Source: Tritrichomonas foetus (Eukaryota; Parabasalia; Tritrichomonadida; Tritrichomonadidae). Taken from it: 64,000 bases of DNA. The position numbers and the translations under genes are program-made. Numbering within the stretch: position 1 is the stretch's first letter; each line of letters opens with the position of its first letter. Under the pieces are notes generated by a model that saw nothing but the letters and a program-made list of their open reading frames with translations, did not search any database and was not told the DNA's origin. The stretch lies in assembly GCA_001839685.1 (NCBI GenBank), contig MLAK01001248.1:62001-126000 (forward strand). Direction: 5' to 3'. Shown here one piece after another: positions 37,323 through 48,302 of this stretch.

Positions 37323-38867
37323 ATGCCATATCGTTACATCGGTAAAATATTCAAAAAGTTAATTTATATTCATATAACTTTTCACTTCATTATGAAGAAA
37401 ATTGTCGTCAAAATACCGAGCGATTACAATAAGCATCAAAGACATAGTCGTGTCAACCGAATACTTTTCACTGTTGGCGCTGACTTTATCATGCACAATA
37501 CATCACTTTTCGGAAATATGAATAATTCGGTTGCAGATTGCTTTTGGGGTATCACAAATGGCTCATTTGGAAGCTGGCTTTTGTCAAATCCCGATTCGCA
37601 TTATCGAATAAGACAAATATTTTCATCAGTGTATCATCTCCAAAGGTTGACTAAAACATCTTTTATTTCTGCAGCTGATTATGGATTATTCACAGTTTTG
37701 AGTGCAGCTGCACCAAGCACTTTTTCATTGGATAATTCCAAAATTCGAGCCTTTAAGAGGCTAATGCTAACTTTGTATCGAAATGGTGGAGTCTATCGTG
37801 ATGTTTACGATATAATAGAAAATATGACACATTCAAATCCAACATACAACAAAATTTTGAAGACACTTCCTTTTGATGATGAAGACTCGTCTTTACAATA
37901 TCCTATTTCGAGAGATGAAGCTTCAGATATTATTAAAAATGAATTGGGAACTCGAGTATTGAATCAATTTTTCGGTTTCCCAAGTCGTCCTACTTCAATT
38001 CGAAATGAAATTAGTATGTTTGATTGCTTTTTGAAGGACGGTCAAAAAGTAACAGTGTCCATAATGCCACCACATTTAGAGCGTATGAGGAAATATGATT
38101 TGGTTCCTTTTAAACTATTTCGGAATTTATTGAACGTATCATCTCAATTTAAAGGTGCTTGCTCATTAATGGATGCTTTATTTATTCGCTTAGATAATAG
38201 CATTGATAAAGAAGTTTCTGCAAGAATGAAAATTCTTCAAGCTTTTGGCGTAGATTTCTCAGTGAATGCAAAAGATATCATTCGAATGTCTGATCGAGCG
38301 AATTTATCGTTAAAAGTTTCTCCTCCACTTCCGCATCTTTGTTCAACACATGTCATGGTCACTCCTTCTGAACCAAAAAAGAAAGTTACAGAAAGTTCTG
38401 CAAAGTTAACATATAATCTTTCATCTTTCACATCTCAAATATATAAGAAAGCTTCATACATTGTTCCAAATCTTGGTTTATCGAACGTAAGAAGAAGCAA
38501 AAATAATATTTCACTTGCTTCCTATGCATCATTAATCAAAGTTAATAAAAGCAAAGTTGAAGCTGCTGCAAATCTATATTCAAATATGTTCATTGGTGAC
38601 AAAGATTCCGCTATACAGGCAGCAAGACTCCTTCATGTGCCAAGGAATAAGGCAAGACGAATTTTAAACAATGACAATCAATTCTTCCAAATGACGAAAA
38701 GCTTAATTCCTGAAAATGCTGATCTCGTCCTTGCTGGAGGTGAAGCGATTGGTGCTCTGGTATCACATGCAAGCTTATCAACAACAAGAGCAATGAGGTC
38801 TGTTATGTCAGCAGCCGATCTTGTTTCTTCACTCTTTAATGTGTATTCACTCCGAATTATAGACTAA
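37323..38867 (+). CDS. Unknown protein with degenerate ABC1/UbiB-like N-lobe patch
   Basis: Protein of 514 residues (491 if ATG 37392 is used). Residues about 196-265 (DEASDIIKNELG ... SIRNEISMFDCFLKDGQKV ... MPPHLERMRKYDL) follow the pattern of the ABC1/UbiB/ADCK atypical-kinase N-lobe (ELG, A-S-I-x-Q-V, LKDG-x-x-V-A-V-K-V-x-x-P). However, VAVKV is replaced by VTVSI, so the lysine is gone, and I see no catalytic-loop or DFG equivalent later. The rest is helical and basic; the C-terminus (AGGEAIGALVSHASLSTTRA) is mildly hydrophobic. If the similarity is real, it is a non-catalytic relative, odd in an anaerobe without ubiquinone. It could equally be unrelated. The stop lies in TAAAT. Confidence 0.5.
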   Translation: MPYRYIGKIFKKLIYIHITFHFIMKKIVVKIPSDYNKHQRHSRVNRILFTVGADFIMHNTSLFGNMNNSVADCFWGITNGSFGSWLLSNPDSHYRIRQIFSSVYHLQRLTKTSFISAADYGLFTVLSAAAPSTFSLDNSKIRAFKRLMLTLYRNGGVYRDVYDIIENMTHSNPTYNKILKTLPFDDEDSSLQYPISRDEASDIIKNELGTRVLNQFFGFPSRPTSIRNEISMFDCFLKDGQKVTVSIMPPHLERMRKYDLVPFKLFRNLLNVSSQFKGACSLMDALFIRLDNSIDKEVSARMKILQAFGVDFSVNAKDIIRMSDRANLSLKVSPPLPHLCSTHVMVTPSEPKKKVTESSAKLTYNLSSFTSQIYKKASYIVPNLGLSNVRRSKNNISLASYASLIKVNKSKVEAAANLYSNMFIGDKDSAIQAARLLHVPRNKARRILNNDNQFFQMTKSLIPENADLVLAGGEAIGALVSHASLSTTRAMRSVMSAADLVSSLFNVYSLRIID

Positions 38868-38940
38868 ATTTTTCATTGTGCACTCTTCTTGTCTCTTTTT
38901 ATTCTTCTGAAAACATGAAATTCAAAGTTATCACTCATAA

Positions 38941-39128
38941 AATGAAACACAAAAAAGAAAAAGGAAATACAAAAAAGAAAAAGGAAATACAAAAAAGAAA
39001 ATGAAATACAAAAAAGAAAAAGGAAATACTAAAAAGAAAAAGGAAATACAAAAAAGAAAAAGAAAAAGGAAACACTAAAAAGAAAATGAAACACAAAAAA
39101 GAAAATGAAATACAAAAAAGACAAAAAA
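38941..39128 (+). repeat. Purine-rich tandem repeat, about 20-bp unit
   Basis: Imperfect tandem copies of ACAAAAAAGAAAAAGGAAAT, with variants ending ATGAAAT or ACTAAAAAG, almost free of T on the + strand. It lies in the 3' intergenic space between two converging genes. Non-coding. Confidence 0.85.
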
Positions 39129-39392
39129 ATTGTCAAATGTTTGTTTTTATTCACACATATGTTCATACACGAAAAGAAGTGTTGTCTCTAATATTGTGAA
39201 CAATTTTTGCACATATCTATTCAATCATTCGATTTTCGTAATGAATATAAAAAATGTAGGTAAAATTGTGTAGCTAAATCTGAATGTATGGTATTAAATC
39301 AATCAATATAATAAATTCAAAAAAGAAATATCAAAAAAAATAATTATCAGGTAAAAAAGAGTATGGAAAAGATCAGAGATTTATTGAAACAC

Positions 39393-39731
39393 TTATTGTG
39401 GCCTCTCTTTGATCATTTTCAAGATTTCAGACTCGCCAGCGTCAATGATTGTGATGACTGAGCTGCGGAAGTATTTACCGCAGGCTGTGCCGAGATCGAC
39501 GTTATCACCATCGAATGGAAGAATATCGCATTGGCTGAGCATTGCGTAGTATTCAATGAGTGATTTGTGGGCTGGTGCAACGTTTGATGCGAAGATTACG
39601 AGTTTGGCTTCACCAGAGCGGAGAGCTTTGAGTGTCTGTGAAATTCCGAGTGAGTATTTACCGGATTTTGTGACAAGGCTAAGNCTGCTGATGATTGATT
39701 CACGAGCTTTGCTCAACTTCTTGCGTCCCAT
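39393..39731 (-). CDS. 60S ribosomal protein eL30
   Basis: Protein of 112 residues, the normal eL30 length. Diagnostic segments: SGKYSLGISQTLKALRSGEA, KLVIFASNVAPAHKSLIEYY, DLGTACGKYFRSSVITIIDAGES. It belongs to the L7Ae-like RNA-binding fold and sits in the 60S subunit. One ambiguous base at 39684 leaves a single residue undefined; the frame is intact. An out-of-frame upstream ATG 16 nt before the start would overlap it, so either transcription starts downstream of that ATG or it is bypassed. Strong call. Confidence 0.96.
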   Translation of the reverse strand: MGRKKLSKARESIISXLSLVTKSGKYSLGISQTLKALRSGEAKLVIFASNVAPAHKSLIEYYAMLSQCDILPFDGDNVDLGTACGKYFRSSVITIIDAGESEILKMIKERPQ

Positions 39732-40517
39732 AAGAAAGGAGGGCCATAACCGCTTTTTTGAAGGTGTATTAATTGTAAAATAATTGAAACAATATATGTT
39801 CTGATGATTCAGTATATATTTGGCTTCAAATAAAAGACTTCATTCATTCAAATATGTCGAAATATATTGATTCTATGATTTAGAAGATAACAACATTTGT
39901 TTAATATCATGATTAACTTCCTTATTTTTTCTAAAGTAAGAATCAAATCGCTGATAAAGACAGGTATGTGGTAAAATTAGTTATTGTATTGATATTTATC
40001 GATAATTTTTGAAGAGACAAAGGTATATTCTAATTATATATTAATTCCAAACAATATTTGCTACTTCTCAATACAATATGAGATCTTTTTTAAAATCTGA
40101 ATTTTCTTACTATTAATTTAAAATAAGTGGTGAAAACGATAAAATTATGCATAAACAATGAAAAAATCTTTCTTTCTTGACCAAAAAAGTTATTAGTTGA
40201 AAATCTAATTATTCATTATCGATCGAGAAGAAGTCAAATATGAAGATAAGTTCACTTGTTAAAATGTCCAACTATTCAAATTAAATGTCATGTATTTACT
40301 TTTACCAATGGTCAACAATTTTATGGTTGCCCACGCAATAGAATTTCATGTAATTTGCTTCACAAATTTAGAAATGAAAATCGAGAAATGTCGTTTGAAT
40401 TCAAATAATCTTCGTGGCTCATGTTCGATAATCAAATTGAAAAACGCACCATTGTAAAATGAAAAAATCATTGATTGACAAATGAAATAAAATCACATTT
40501 AAATTGTATAATTTATT
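39732..40517. other. Intergenic
   Basis: About 0.8 kb of AT-rich DNA between two minus-strand genes; eL30 promoter at its left end. Nothing else recognised. Confidence 0.45.
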
Positions 40518-41258
40518 CTACACATATTGACTAATTTTATGAAAATCTATAATCAGAGGAGTATAATCGTAAATACTTATTTCTTCCTTTGTTTCTTGAG
40601 CTTTTCCATCACCCCAGAGACGATTCCAGTCAGAAAGAATATCTTGAAATTTGTCCGCTTCAATGGCACGGCCTCGAATGTGCTTCTTACTGTGAGCCGC
40701 ATTACTTTCATTCAGTATATTTCTGTTGTTGAGGCTGATTTTTGGTTTTTCATCATGAATTGAAAGATTGAATTCTGATGGATTGAATTCATCGTGAGTA
40801 TTCAATTGATTTTCTTTTTGATTGCTGGTTGGATTTGGGAATAAATTTTGTGGGAGATTTGGAAAATTATTCAACGAATCTGATTGGCATAAATTTGTTG
40901 TGTCTGTGTTTTGAGAATTTGTAAAATCGGAATGTTGTTGATGAGCTAAAATCGGGAAAGGAAAACCGGGCTTCACATTTTGACACGCGAATGAATTAAT
41001 TCCATTATTATTCACAAATGCGAATTGTTGAGCATCAAAAGGTTGCTCCTGTGAATTGGCTTGATTGGAAGGAATGAAATTGAGAGTTTTGGGAAATTTG
41101 TTTTTATTGATTTCCATTGAAACTGATCGAAGCGCATCTCGGACGAATTTCTTATTTTCAATGAGCTCATCGTTATTTACAGGGATTTTAACAATGATGT
41201 TATCGATTGAGACGGTAATGGACTTCAGAATGTGTTGTTTGTTGCTTCGTCTGCCCAT
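40518..41258 (-). CDS. Hypothetical protein, Asn/Gln-rich, possible paralogue of 42950-43318
   Basis: Protein of 246 residues; no known domain recognised. The N-terminus is a small basic module (MGRRSNKQHILKSITVSID, then IIVKIPVNNDELIENKKFVR). The centre (60-175) is Asn/Gln/Pro/Phe-rich and probably disordered, and the C-terminus (about 195-246) is a Trp/acidic segment (ILSDWNRLWGDG ... YDYTPLIIDF). The order of basic head, then disordered linker, then Trp/acidic tail is shared with the smaller minus-strand gene 1.7 kb to the right. Nuclear or DNA-associated function would be a guess. Confidence 0.55.
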   Translation of the reverse strand: MGRRSNKQHILKSITVSIDNIIVKIPVNNDELIENKKFVRDALRSVSMEINKNKFPKTLNFIPSNQANSQEQPFDAQQFAFVNNNGINSFACQNVKPGFPFPILAHQQHSDFTNSQNTDTTNLCQSDSLNNFPNLPQNLFPNPTSNQKENQLNTHDEFNPSEFNLSIHDEKPKISLNNRNILNESNAAHSKKHIRGRAIEADKFQDILSDWNRLWGDGKAQETKEEISIYDYTPLIIDFHKISQYV

Positions 41259-42949
41259 TTTTATCTAAATTAAGAAAATTATTGAATGTTATCAAAAGTT
41301 CACAAACATTTTATAGAGAAGATTACTCAATTTCTGAAGAAAATGGTGTTTCAACGATTTTATGAACTAATATTTACTCGAGAGTTTCTTTGGCAAAAAC
41401 CGTCCCAACTATTTTATTCTTTCAATAAATAACTTCGATGGAAATAAATTCACAGAAATTCAGGTAAATCTTCCATTTAATAAAAGACCTAAATTTCGTT
41501 AACGAATTTTCTTAATTGAGAGTAATTGGCCAAATAAATACTTGAAAATTCAATATCAAGTCATTCAAAAAGATACGATTTTTTCTTTTTCTATGAAAAT
41601 AATTTATCGAAATTCGATTTAAATCTTGATTCATTTTCTTTTTACCTTTTTAGCAAATATCAAGAAAGTCATTTGGAAATTCATTTCCATTCTGATACCA
41701 AAATATTTCGTGCAACGATGCAATGTACACAAATTACAAAAGAACGATATTAATTCAATAAGTATGAAAAAGTTTAATGTAAAATAATTTGGAAATTTCT
41801 TTTCCCTATATATCACTAATTTACTTTTTAATACCGATCAAAAAAGTATGCCTTGCTCCATGTTGATTTTTCAATCTCAAAATACGTTCCAGATAGACTA
41901 ATTAATGTAAATTGTTCATATCTGAATCGGGCTATTTCAATTGAAAGGACTTCAGAAAAATATGATCAGTTCAATTTTTGAATGCTTTAGAAATTTAGGT
42001 GGCCGTGGGGAGTTTGACGATACTCAAAATAATAAACCTAATACATGATTTTCGAGTCCCATTCTTCTTCACATTGTCGAAAGAGAAAATTTTCATCAAC
42101 CAAGATCAAGTAATGATGTTTTTTAGTATCTCTCTCAAAATGAATCGTATTTTTCATGCAACATGTCATTCATCTAACTCTTAAAGTTGTTGACCAATCA
42201 CAAAATTACTAGTTTTGTGAAGTCACTTTTTGAGGGGATATTTGGGTGCGGGAATTTTTTGCATTTTAATTTTGAGATTTAATATTTTTGCCAAAATTTA
42301 CTGTATCTTTGAATAGATTAGTGAAATTATCTTGTCTTTTAAGTATAGTACTATTAATTCATGAATTCGAATGTTGACCTCAAATTTTAGAGAGGAAAAA
42401 AATCCGAATTATGTTCATGGCAATTTTATATATTGTGAATAATTTGATATATCTCCAAGATCCTCACTGGCATTTTTGAACTAAACAATTTCGATGTTCA
42501 AATTCATACATTAGATGCATAGTGAATTCCAAATGTCATTAGGAAACTATATATTTTTTACTAGTTTGCCCAAAAAAATTCCATGAAAGTCAAAATTGAA
42601 AATACAGAAAGTGTGTCCCGCAACATCATGGAAAGAAAGAAGATAAATTCCATGTGGGGAAGGAGATAAATCAAAAATATCATAAAACTTGTGTTATCTC
42701 ATTGTCATTATTTTGGGTCAACAAATTCAAAACATCAAATTGTTTATATTTGTATAAATTTCTTGTTTTAATAAACCATGTGATCTACATCAAATAAAAT
42801 TTTATTTTGTGACTCTTCTTGTTATTTTATTGATAAGAACTATTAATGTCATATTTATTTTTTTCCAAAAACTTCAAAATGGATTTGATTAATAATAACA
42901 TTTATATTCTTAACTAATATGTCATCTAATTTATATTTCATATTGTCTT
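41259..42949. other. Intergenic
   Basis: 1.7 kb of AT-rich DNA. Short ORFs at 41631-41816 (-) and 41999-42184 (+) have no recognisable content. Locally less AT-rich spots near 41998-42015 and 42610-42665 look out of place but contain no identifiable gene or repeat. Confidence 0.4.
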
Positions 42950-43318
42950 TTATTGAACCTCAAAAAATTCATTAAAATCACAGTCAATGCTTTCATTCCA
43001 TTGATCTGCATATTCATCGCTTCTAACTTCTGGCCATACAATTGATTCAAATGCATTTGTAGAAAGATTATCGATAAAGTTTTTACTAGTTTTGTTTTTG
43101 CTCAAAACAGGTTGAATATTCTGGTTTTCTTCATCTTCAATAAGTCGATTTTGTGGAGTATCATTATTTATATTGGATATCATGATTGCTTTTCGGAGGA
43201 AACGATATCTCTTTTTCTTTAATGTTTTGGGTATTAATTCTTCATCTTTTTTCACGATTAATTCTTTAGGGATCTCTAAAAATACGAGTTTTAGTGGCGG
43301 GGTTTTCTTCCTTGGCAT
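42950..43318 (-). CDS. Small hypothetical protein
   Basis: 122 residues from ATG 43318. Basic N-terminal half (MPRKKTPPLKLVFLEIPKEL, then KKKRYRFLRKA) and an acidic C-terminal half with a single Trp-rich patch (SIVWPEVRSDEYADQWNES). Its start (M-x-R-K/R ... IVKK/IVKI ... DELI) and end (F-E/Q-x-I ... W ... DF-x-EF) roughly mirror the 246-residue protein at 40518-41258. This suggests two members of one trichomonad-specific family, but the similarity is weak by eye. No known family recognised. Confidence 0.5.
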   Translation of the reverse strand: MPRKKTPPLKLVFLEIPKELIVKKDEELIPKTLKKKRYRFLRKAIMISNINNDTPQNRLIEDEENQNIQPVLSKNKTSKNFIDNLSTNAFESIVWPEVRSDEYADQWNESIDCDFNEFFEVQ

Positions 43319-45522
43319 TTGAACGAAATGATTTAGGTGAACTAAACCTTCAATTTTCTGAATAATTGTATGATTTCTAAGTAAGTTTTGAAGTAACTAT
43401 TCTGTTTCTGAGGCATTGTATGGTTTCTGTGTAATTGTGTGATATGAATTGTAAAGTAATAGATTTTTTCTAAACGATTCTTAAAAATAACATTTTTTGA
43501 GAGAAATATTGAACTTTGATTGAATATATAATTTTGATGGGACTTTTCTCAATTCATCTATAAAAGAACTCGTCAACCATTTCTCATATTTTAGCCCAGT
43601 AATGTATTTTTATAAGAAATTGAAGAACCTCATTCATAAAAATGAATAATTTTTAGTCTGTGGGTTCTGATACTTAGTTGGTGAATAAAAAAGATGTAGC
43701 ATCTTGGAAACAATGGGTAAAACTTACTTTTGGAATCGAAATTATCATATTATATTAATGTATTCACTCGGGAGCATGAATAATCAATAAAGATGCCATT
43801 ATTTCATGAAAGAATGATGTTACCAAAAAATTAAAATGTATCTAAATTAATCTTTCTAAAGCTCAAATACGAACTTTTAAAGATAAGAAAACCTCTAATC
43901 GTCATTTCACTTCTCTGTATTTGCTTTTTTGCATCAAAAAAATTTTGCATTTCGAGTGAATATTCATAATACAGCTCATTTGATAAATTAATCTATCATT
44001 TTATGGTAAGATTTGTTTCTATCAAAGTGAAATTGGAAAAACTGTCAGTACTTTGAAAAAGATATTGAATTTAGGGAAATAATGAGACATATCTGTATTT
44101 CTCAAAATTGTTACAAATGTTCGGTATATCTTTTATGTTATATAATGATGTATATTAGGAGTGAAAATAAACTTGCTAATTTAAGAAAAAATTTGCAATA
44201 CGAAATTTCTTCATTTCTCAATTTTAATTTTTGTGAAGAATGCCTTTGGATAGATGTGTATCTTGTAATCCTTGGATTGTGGCAAATATTGAGGTAAAAG
44301 TGGCAGAATAAATATTTGTTTTTATTTTTCTGTCATCGTTATTTGGCAAAGATAAATTCTGTCAAAAAGTTTTCGATAGCATGAATATTCATTCAATTAT
44401 TGTGTACCTCCTCATAGTTTTTTCATTTCTGATATTGTGATTCAATAATTACTGCTTTTTCATTCACCTTCGGTTCTATTTGTTATAGGGTGTTTCATAA
44501 CTGGCAGACTTCTTGAATTTTCAATAGCGGTATTGATATTTCAGATTATATCCTAACTTTCTAAATTTATATTTAGATTCTTCTCGGTTTTCTTCTCAAT
44601 TTAAGTAGTAGATAATTTACTTTTTTCATTGATATCAGATTTCGGCCAAATTTCCAAGGAAATGAAATGATAATGAATTACTATCAAAAACTGATCATAG
44701 ATATAGAATTATTCATAAAAAGTCTGATAAAAAGCATTTATGAATATATTATTGCAGAATGGGCAGAAATTAAACTTCAATTTATTGCCAATTTCGGTTT
44801 TTTTTGAAACCAAATCAATGTCTTGGGCATGTCTATGCTTTATTCATGAATAATAAATTGTATGATATCTTTAAATTCCATATCGATAATTGATCACTCT
44901 ATAGTGAAATAATTTTGTCTTATTTTATGAAAAAATGGGAGGAATTTATTTCATATGTTGTATAAATGATTATATATGATATTTGCTGCATTTAATTACT
45001 TAAAGATCATTTTATTAGAGAGAATGTGTGATTCCAAAACAATTCTGATATTATTGAAAAAGTTTTCTCTTGGCATTCATTTTATTTGAATTTTTTGAAT
45101 GCTATTAATTTTGAATGTATTACCGAAAATTGAAAGAGAATGGTAACAAATAGAAAGAAAAATAAAATAGCCAAATTTCAATTTTCAAAAGGTCTGTTTG
45201 GCCATTTCTGTTGGTTTGGGGATTTGAAGCTGCTCCTTCTTATTCTATAAAACAACAGAGACATTTGGAATTCTTGCGCCTTAAGCTTTTTAGCAGCGGG
45301 TTTTTAAAAATTCCAACACCCTTTCTAAAACATAAAAAAACTATAAAATTCATGAAATCAAATATTCGAGTCAAGAAAAAAGATATGGCATGATTAAATT
45401 CTATAATTATTTACAAAAACGAAAATTGAGGCTTCTACTGAGTAAATGGAATTCAATAATTCCATTTATGATTTTGGTATGTGATATTTTTTTTTTCCAA
45501 AATGTATCATTTATGCATACGA
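43319..45522. other. Long intergenic region with a less AT-rich patch
   Basis: 2.2 kb without a supported gene. ORFs at 44082-44297, 45211-45393 and 45390-45716 (all +) have no features; the last is a shadow of the karyopherin. The patch 45190-45310 is less AT-rich than its surroundings and reads without stops on the minus strand as a basic peptide (KPAAKKLKAQEFQ). It may be a gene remnant; no family recognised. Confidence 0.35.
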
Positions 45523-47952
45523 TTAATGAGATGCTTTATATTCTCTATAAATCTGTTCAAATAGCTGAATCATCACATTTTCCTGAATTTCTGGGTTGCC
45601 CAAATTTTGTACAAATGATGCAAGCGCCTGAGTTTTCTGTTGGAACAATGATTCAAGATAAGATGCCACATGTTCGATTCCAAAGTGCTTCAAAGCTATT
45701 GTTCTTAAAACTTTGATAGCAAATGGAATGAATGACTTTGGAAAAGTAGTAAATGTCCCTTCAACTATCACTTTCATTATATGATCGGCATCTGTGTGTG
45801 ATTGAGGAAATTGAAGGATATCAAGAAGTAATTCAAGAGCAGCTTCAGAAACATGAATAAAATTTGATTTCAGTGGTTGAATAAAAAAAGCTAAAGGAAA
45901 TGTTTCAAAAAAGAAATCATTTCTTTCTAAAAGAATGCAATGCATGAACTTAAGGGATTCAACAATTAATGGTGGGTCTTCAACATTAGGTAAGTTTTGT
46001 AAAAATGTTAAAACTTGAGGAGCTGGCATCAGTTCAACTAAATGCCTTAAAACTCGAAAATGACCTGGAATTGGATTATTTGGTAACATTGTGCAAATCC
46101 AACTCATTACGTTAGCTTTATCAGTCACCCATTGTCGATCAAGAGCCGATTCGAGTATTGAGCAAACATACTCTTGAACCTGGTCACTTGGATCGAGCCA
46201 GAATCCAGAAATCAATGAATTTATATGGTTAAACAATGTTGCAAAGAATTGCACAAAAACTGGTGAAAGTGGAACTTTGGCTGTTCCTTTTATAGAATCC
46301 AAAATGAAAACTCGATAATAAGGAATCGCTTCATTACCTTTAGCAGCAAATTTACTTAATGTTGCAACAAACGAACTTCCAATTGGTGTGAGGATTTGTT
46401 TCATTTGTTCATCAGGTAGATGAATTCGTGGTAATATCGAAAAAAGGGTGGCAAAGAGATTTTTTGATATTTCAATTGGAGCATTCCCCAATGCATTAAT
46501 TAATGGATTGATATAAGCATTTGCATTTTCTATAAATAAGTCAGGATAATATTTAGATAAGACGCACAGTGCTTCAGCACCTTCAAAAGGTGATAATGAT
46601 AATGCATTGCTTGTTATTTGCATAAAAACGGTAGATAATTCTGGTGCAAGTTTACAGCAACGTTTAATGAATGCTAAAGCTGTTGGACAGTTAGGATTCA
46701 AAATTGGTGTCATTGGTGAAACAAGTGGCGCTCGAAGTTCTTTACAAAAATACGAAACAGTATAAAATAGACCTGGTGTAGGATTAGAACATCTTGATAA
46801 AACAACTTCGACAAAATTTGGTGGACACCAAGACGTTAAATATTTAATACAACATTCCATCCTAGGTTCACGAAAATCAGGATGTTCGTTTGTAACTTTC
46901 AATATTAAATCAAGTAACACGACTAAAAAATTTCCAAAAGCTGTAGGATTAGTATGGAATGCTGTTCCAAATAAATTTGATGCAATTTCTAACAGAAAAA
47001 AGAATTCATCTGGATTAGGGAGGAAAAATAATAAATATTGAAGGAATTTATTGAAAACCATCATCGAAAAATTTAATAATGATTGTTGGCCATAGAAATT
47101 AATTCCAAATTCCAGAGTATTACTCCAAATAAAAGATGCATATTGAAGAGCTCCATCTTTAGTATTCGAAATTTTAATTAAGGATATTGCACAAGGAATC
47201 ATTATTCTGATAAATTTGGCAATATATAAAATCTGTTCGGAAACTAAATCCATTGGTTCAAACTGAAGGACAGCTTCATATAAACTTAAAAGGCCAGGTA
47301 AAAGACTATAATTGTGAGATGCTTCTTGAATTTTCTGAAGGAGTTGATCAAAAAGTTGAAATTCTGGAGTAAAGCATAAAGCATATTTATGGAGTGAAAA
47401 CCAAATTCTGTTAACTTCAGTTGTACTTAATAATTCAATAACAACTGGAACTAATTGGTGAATTTTATCAAATGAGATTTCTGAAAGTGAATATTCAATT
47501 TTATTGGCTTGGCAAAAAATAATTTCAAAAAATATAAGTAATTCTTGATGATTTAATTCATGATACGCATCAAAATATTGCGGATATATTAATGCGATAA
47601 AAGCGAGAATTAGGACGAGATTTGATTCGCATGGTGTATTCTGTTGACTAAATTCTGATCGTAAACGTCTCAAACAAGAAAAAAACAATTCTTTTATTAT
47701 TGATTCATTAATTATCGATTCGTTTAAATTATTTTTTGATTTTTTTAATATGTTCAGCAAGGTAAGTGTAACTATCATTATTAATTGGGAATTTGGAGCT
47801 GTTGCGATGGCTTCAAGCGAAATCGGAAATACATAATTGCTGGTCTGCCAATTTTGGATTAATTGGTCTGCCAATAAACGATCTTGTTGGGAAGTTTGCG
47901 GATTATAAAGCGCGTTCAGTGTATTGACTAGGTCTTGTAATGTCGTAATCAT
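45523..47952 (-). CDS. Karyopherin-beta / importin-13-transportin-3-like nuclear transport receptor
   Basis: Protein of 809 residues made of hydrophobic helical (HEAT-type) repeats throughout. The N-terminus (LVNTLNALYNPQTSQQDRLLADQLIQNWQ, read in two parts) matches the opening of the exportin-1/importin-beta N-terminal domain in the transportin-SR/importin-13 group, where short helices end in a Q-x-W motif. Later repeats include LISGFWLDPSDQVQEYVCSI and VEDPPLIVESLKFMHCILL. The length is somewhat shorter than TNPO3 (about 920). Predicted to shuttle cargo through nuclear pores with Ran-GTP; SR-protein cargo would fit the TNPO3 branch, but the branch is uncertain. ATG 47952 is the first start. 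Confidence 0.75.
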   Translation of the reverse strand: MITTLQDLVNTLNALYNPQTSQQDRLLADQLIQNWQTSNYVFPISLEAIATAPNSQLIMIVTLTLLNILKKSKNNLNESIINESIIKELFFSCLRRLRSEFSQQNTPCESNLVLILAFIALIYPQYFDAYHELNHQELLIFFEIIFCQANKIEYSLSEISFDKIHQLVPVVIELLSTTEVNRIWFSLHKYALCFTPEFQLFDQLLQKIQEASHNYSLLPGLLSLYEAVLQFEPMDLVSEQILYIAKFIRIMIPCAISLIKISNTKDGALQYASFIWSNTLEFGINFYGQQSLLNFSMMVFNKFLQYLLFFLPNPDEFFFLLEIASNLFGTAFHTNPTAFGNFLVVLLDLILKVTNEHPDFREPRMECCIKYLTSWCPPNFVEVVLSRCSNPTPGLFYTVSYFCKELRAPLVSPMTPILNPNCPTALAFIKRCCKLAPELSTVFMQITSNALSLSPFEGAEALCVLSKYYPDLFIENANAYINPLINALGNAPIEISKNLFATLFSILPRIHLPDEQMKQILTPIGSSFVATLSKFAAKGNEAIPYYRVFILDSIKGTAKVPLSPVFVQFFATLFNHINSLISGFWLDPSDQVQEYVCSILESALDRQWVTDKANVMSWICTMLPNNPIPGHFRVLRHLVELMPAPQVLTFLQNLPNVEDPPLIVESLKFMHCILLERNDFFFETFPLAFFIQPLKSNFIHVSEAALELLLDILQFPQSHTDADHIMKVIVEGTFTTFPKSFIPFAIKVLRTIALKHFGIEHVASYLESLFQQKTQALASFVQNLGNPEIQENVMIQLFEQIYREYKASH

Positions 47953-48302
47953 TTTTAATATAATTTTTAATTTTTTAGGAAGGAAAAATTACCAAAATTT
48001 TGGGCAAATTTGACTTAATTTCACCTTATGAGTGATTTTTTCATGAAATGAACGATACATTATCGTAAAGGTTAATATTGACCTTTGATAAGATGAGAAA
48101 AGTGTTTCGCTTGTATTTTTTCGGTATCCTTAAAGTAATAAATCTCAATAGTTATATTCCATATTTATTATGGAAATATAAGCACATTGGTCAAGTCAAG
48201 ATGCTTAAAAATGTAATAATTTCGATAATTTATGAATGAAAAAGTGAACTTGCTTATTCACCTTAGTTATTGACCCATTTTCTTTTTTTAAACGTACATT
48301 AA
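47953..48302. other. Intergenic, divergent promoter region
   Basis: AT-rich spacer between divergent genes; no gene or RNA seen. Confidence 0.45.

Noticed and set aside
38941..39128. Tandem repeat as a CRISPR array
   Set aside because: Units are contiguous, without unique spacers, and the DNA is eukaryotic.
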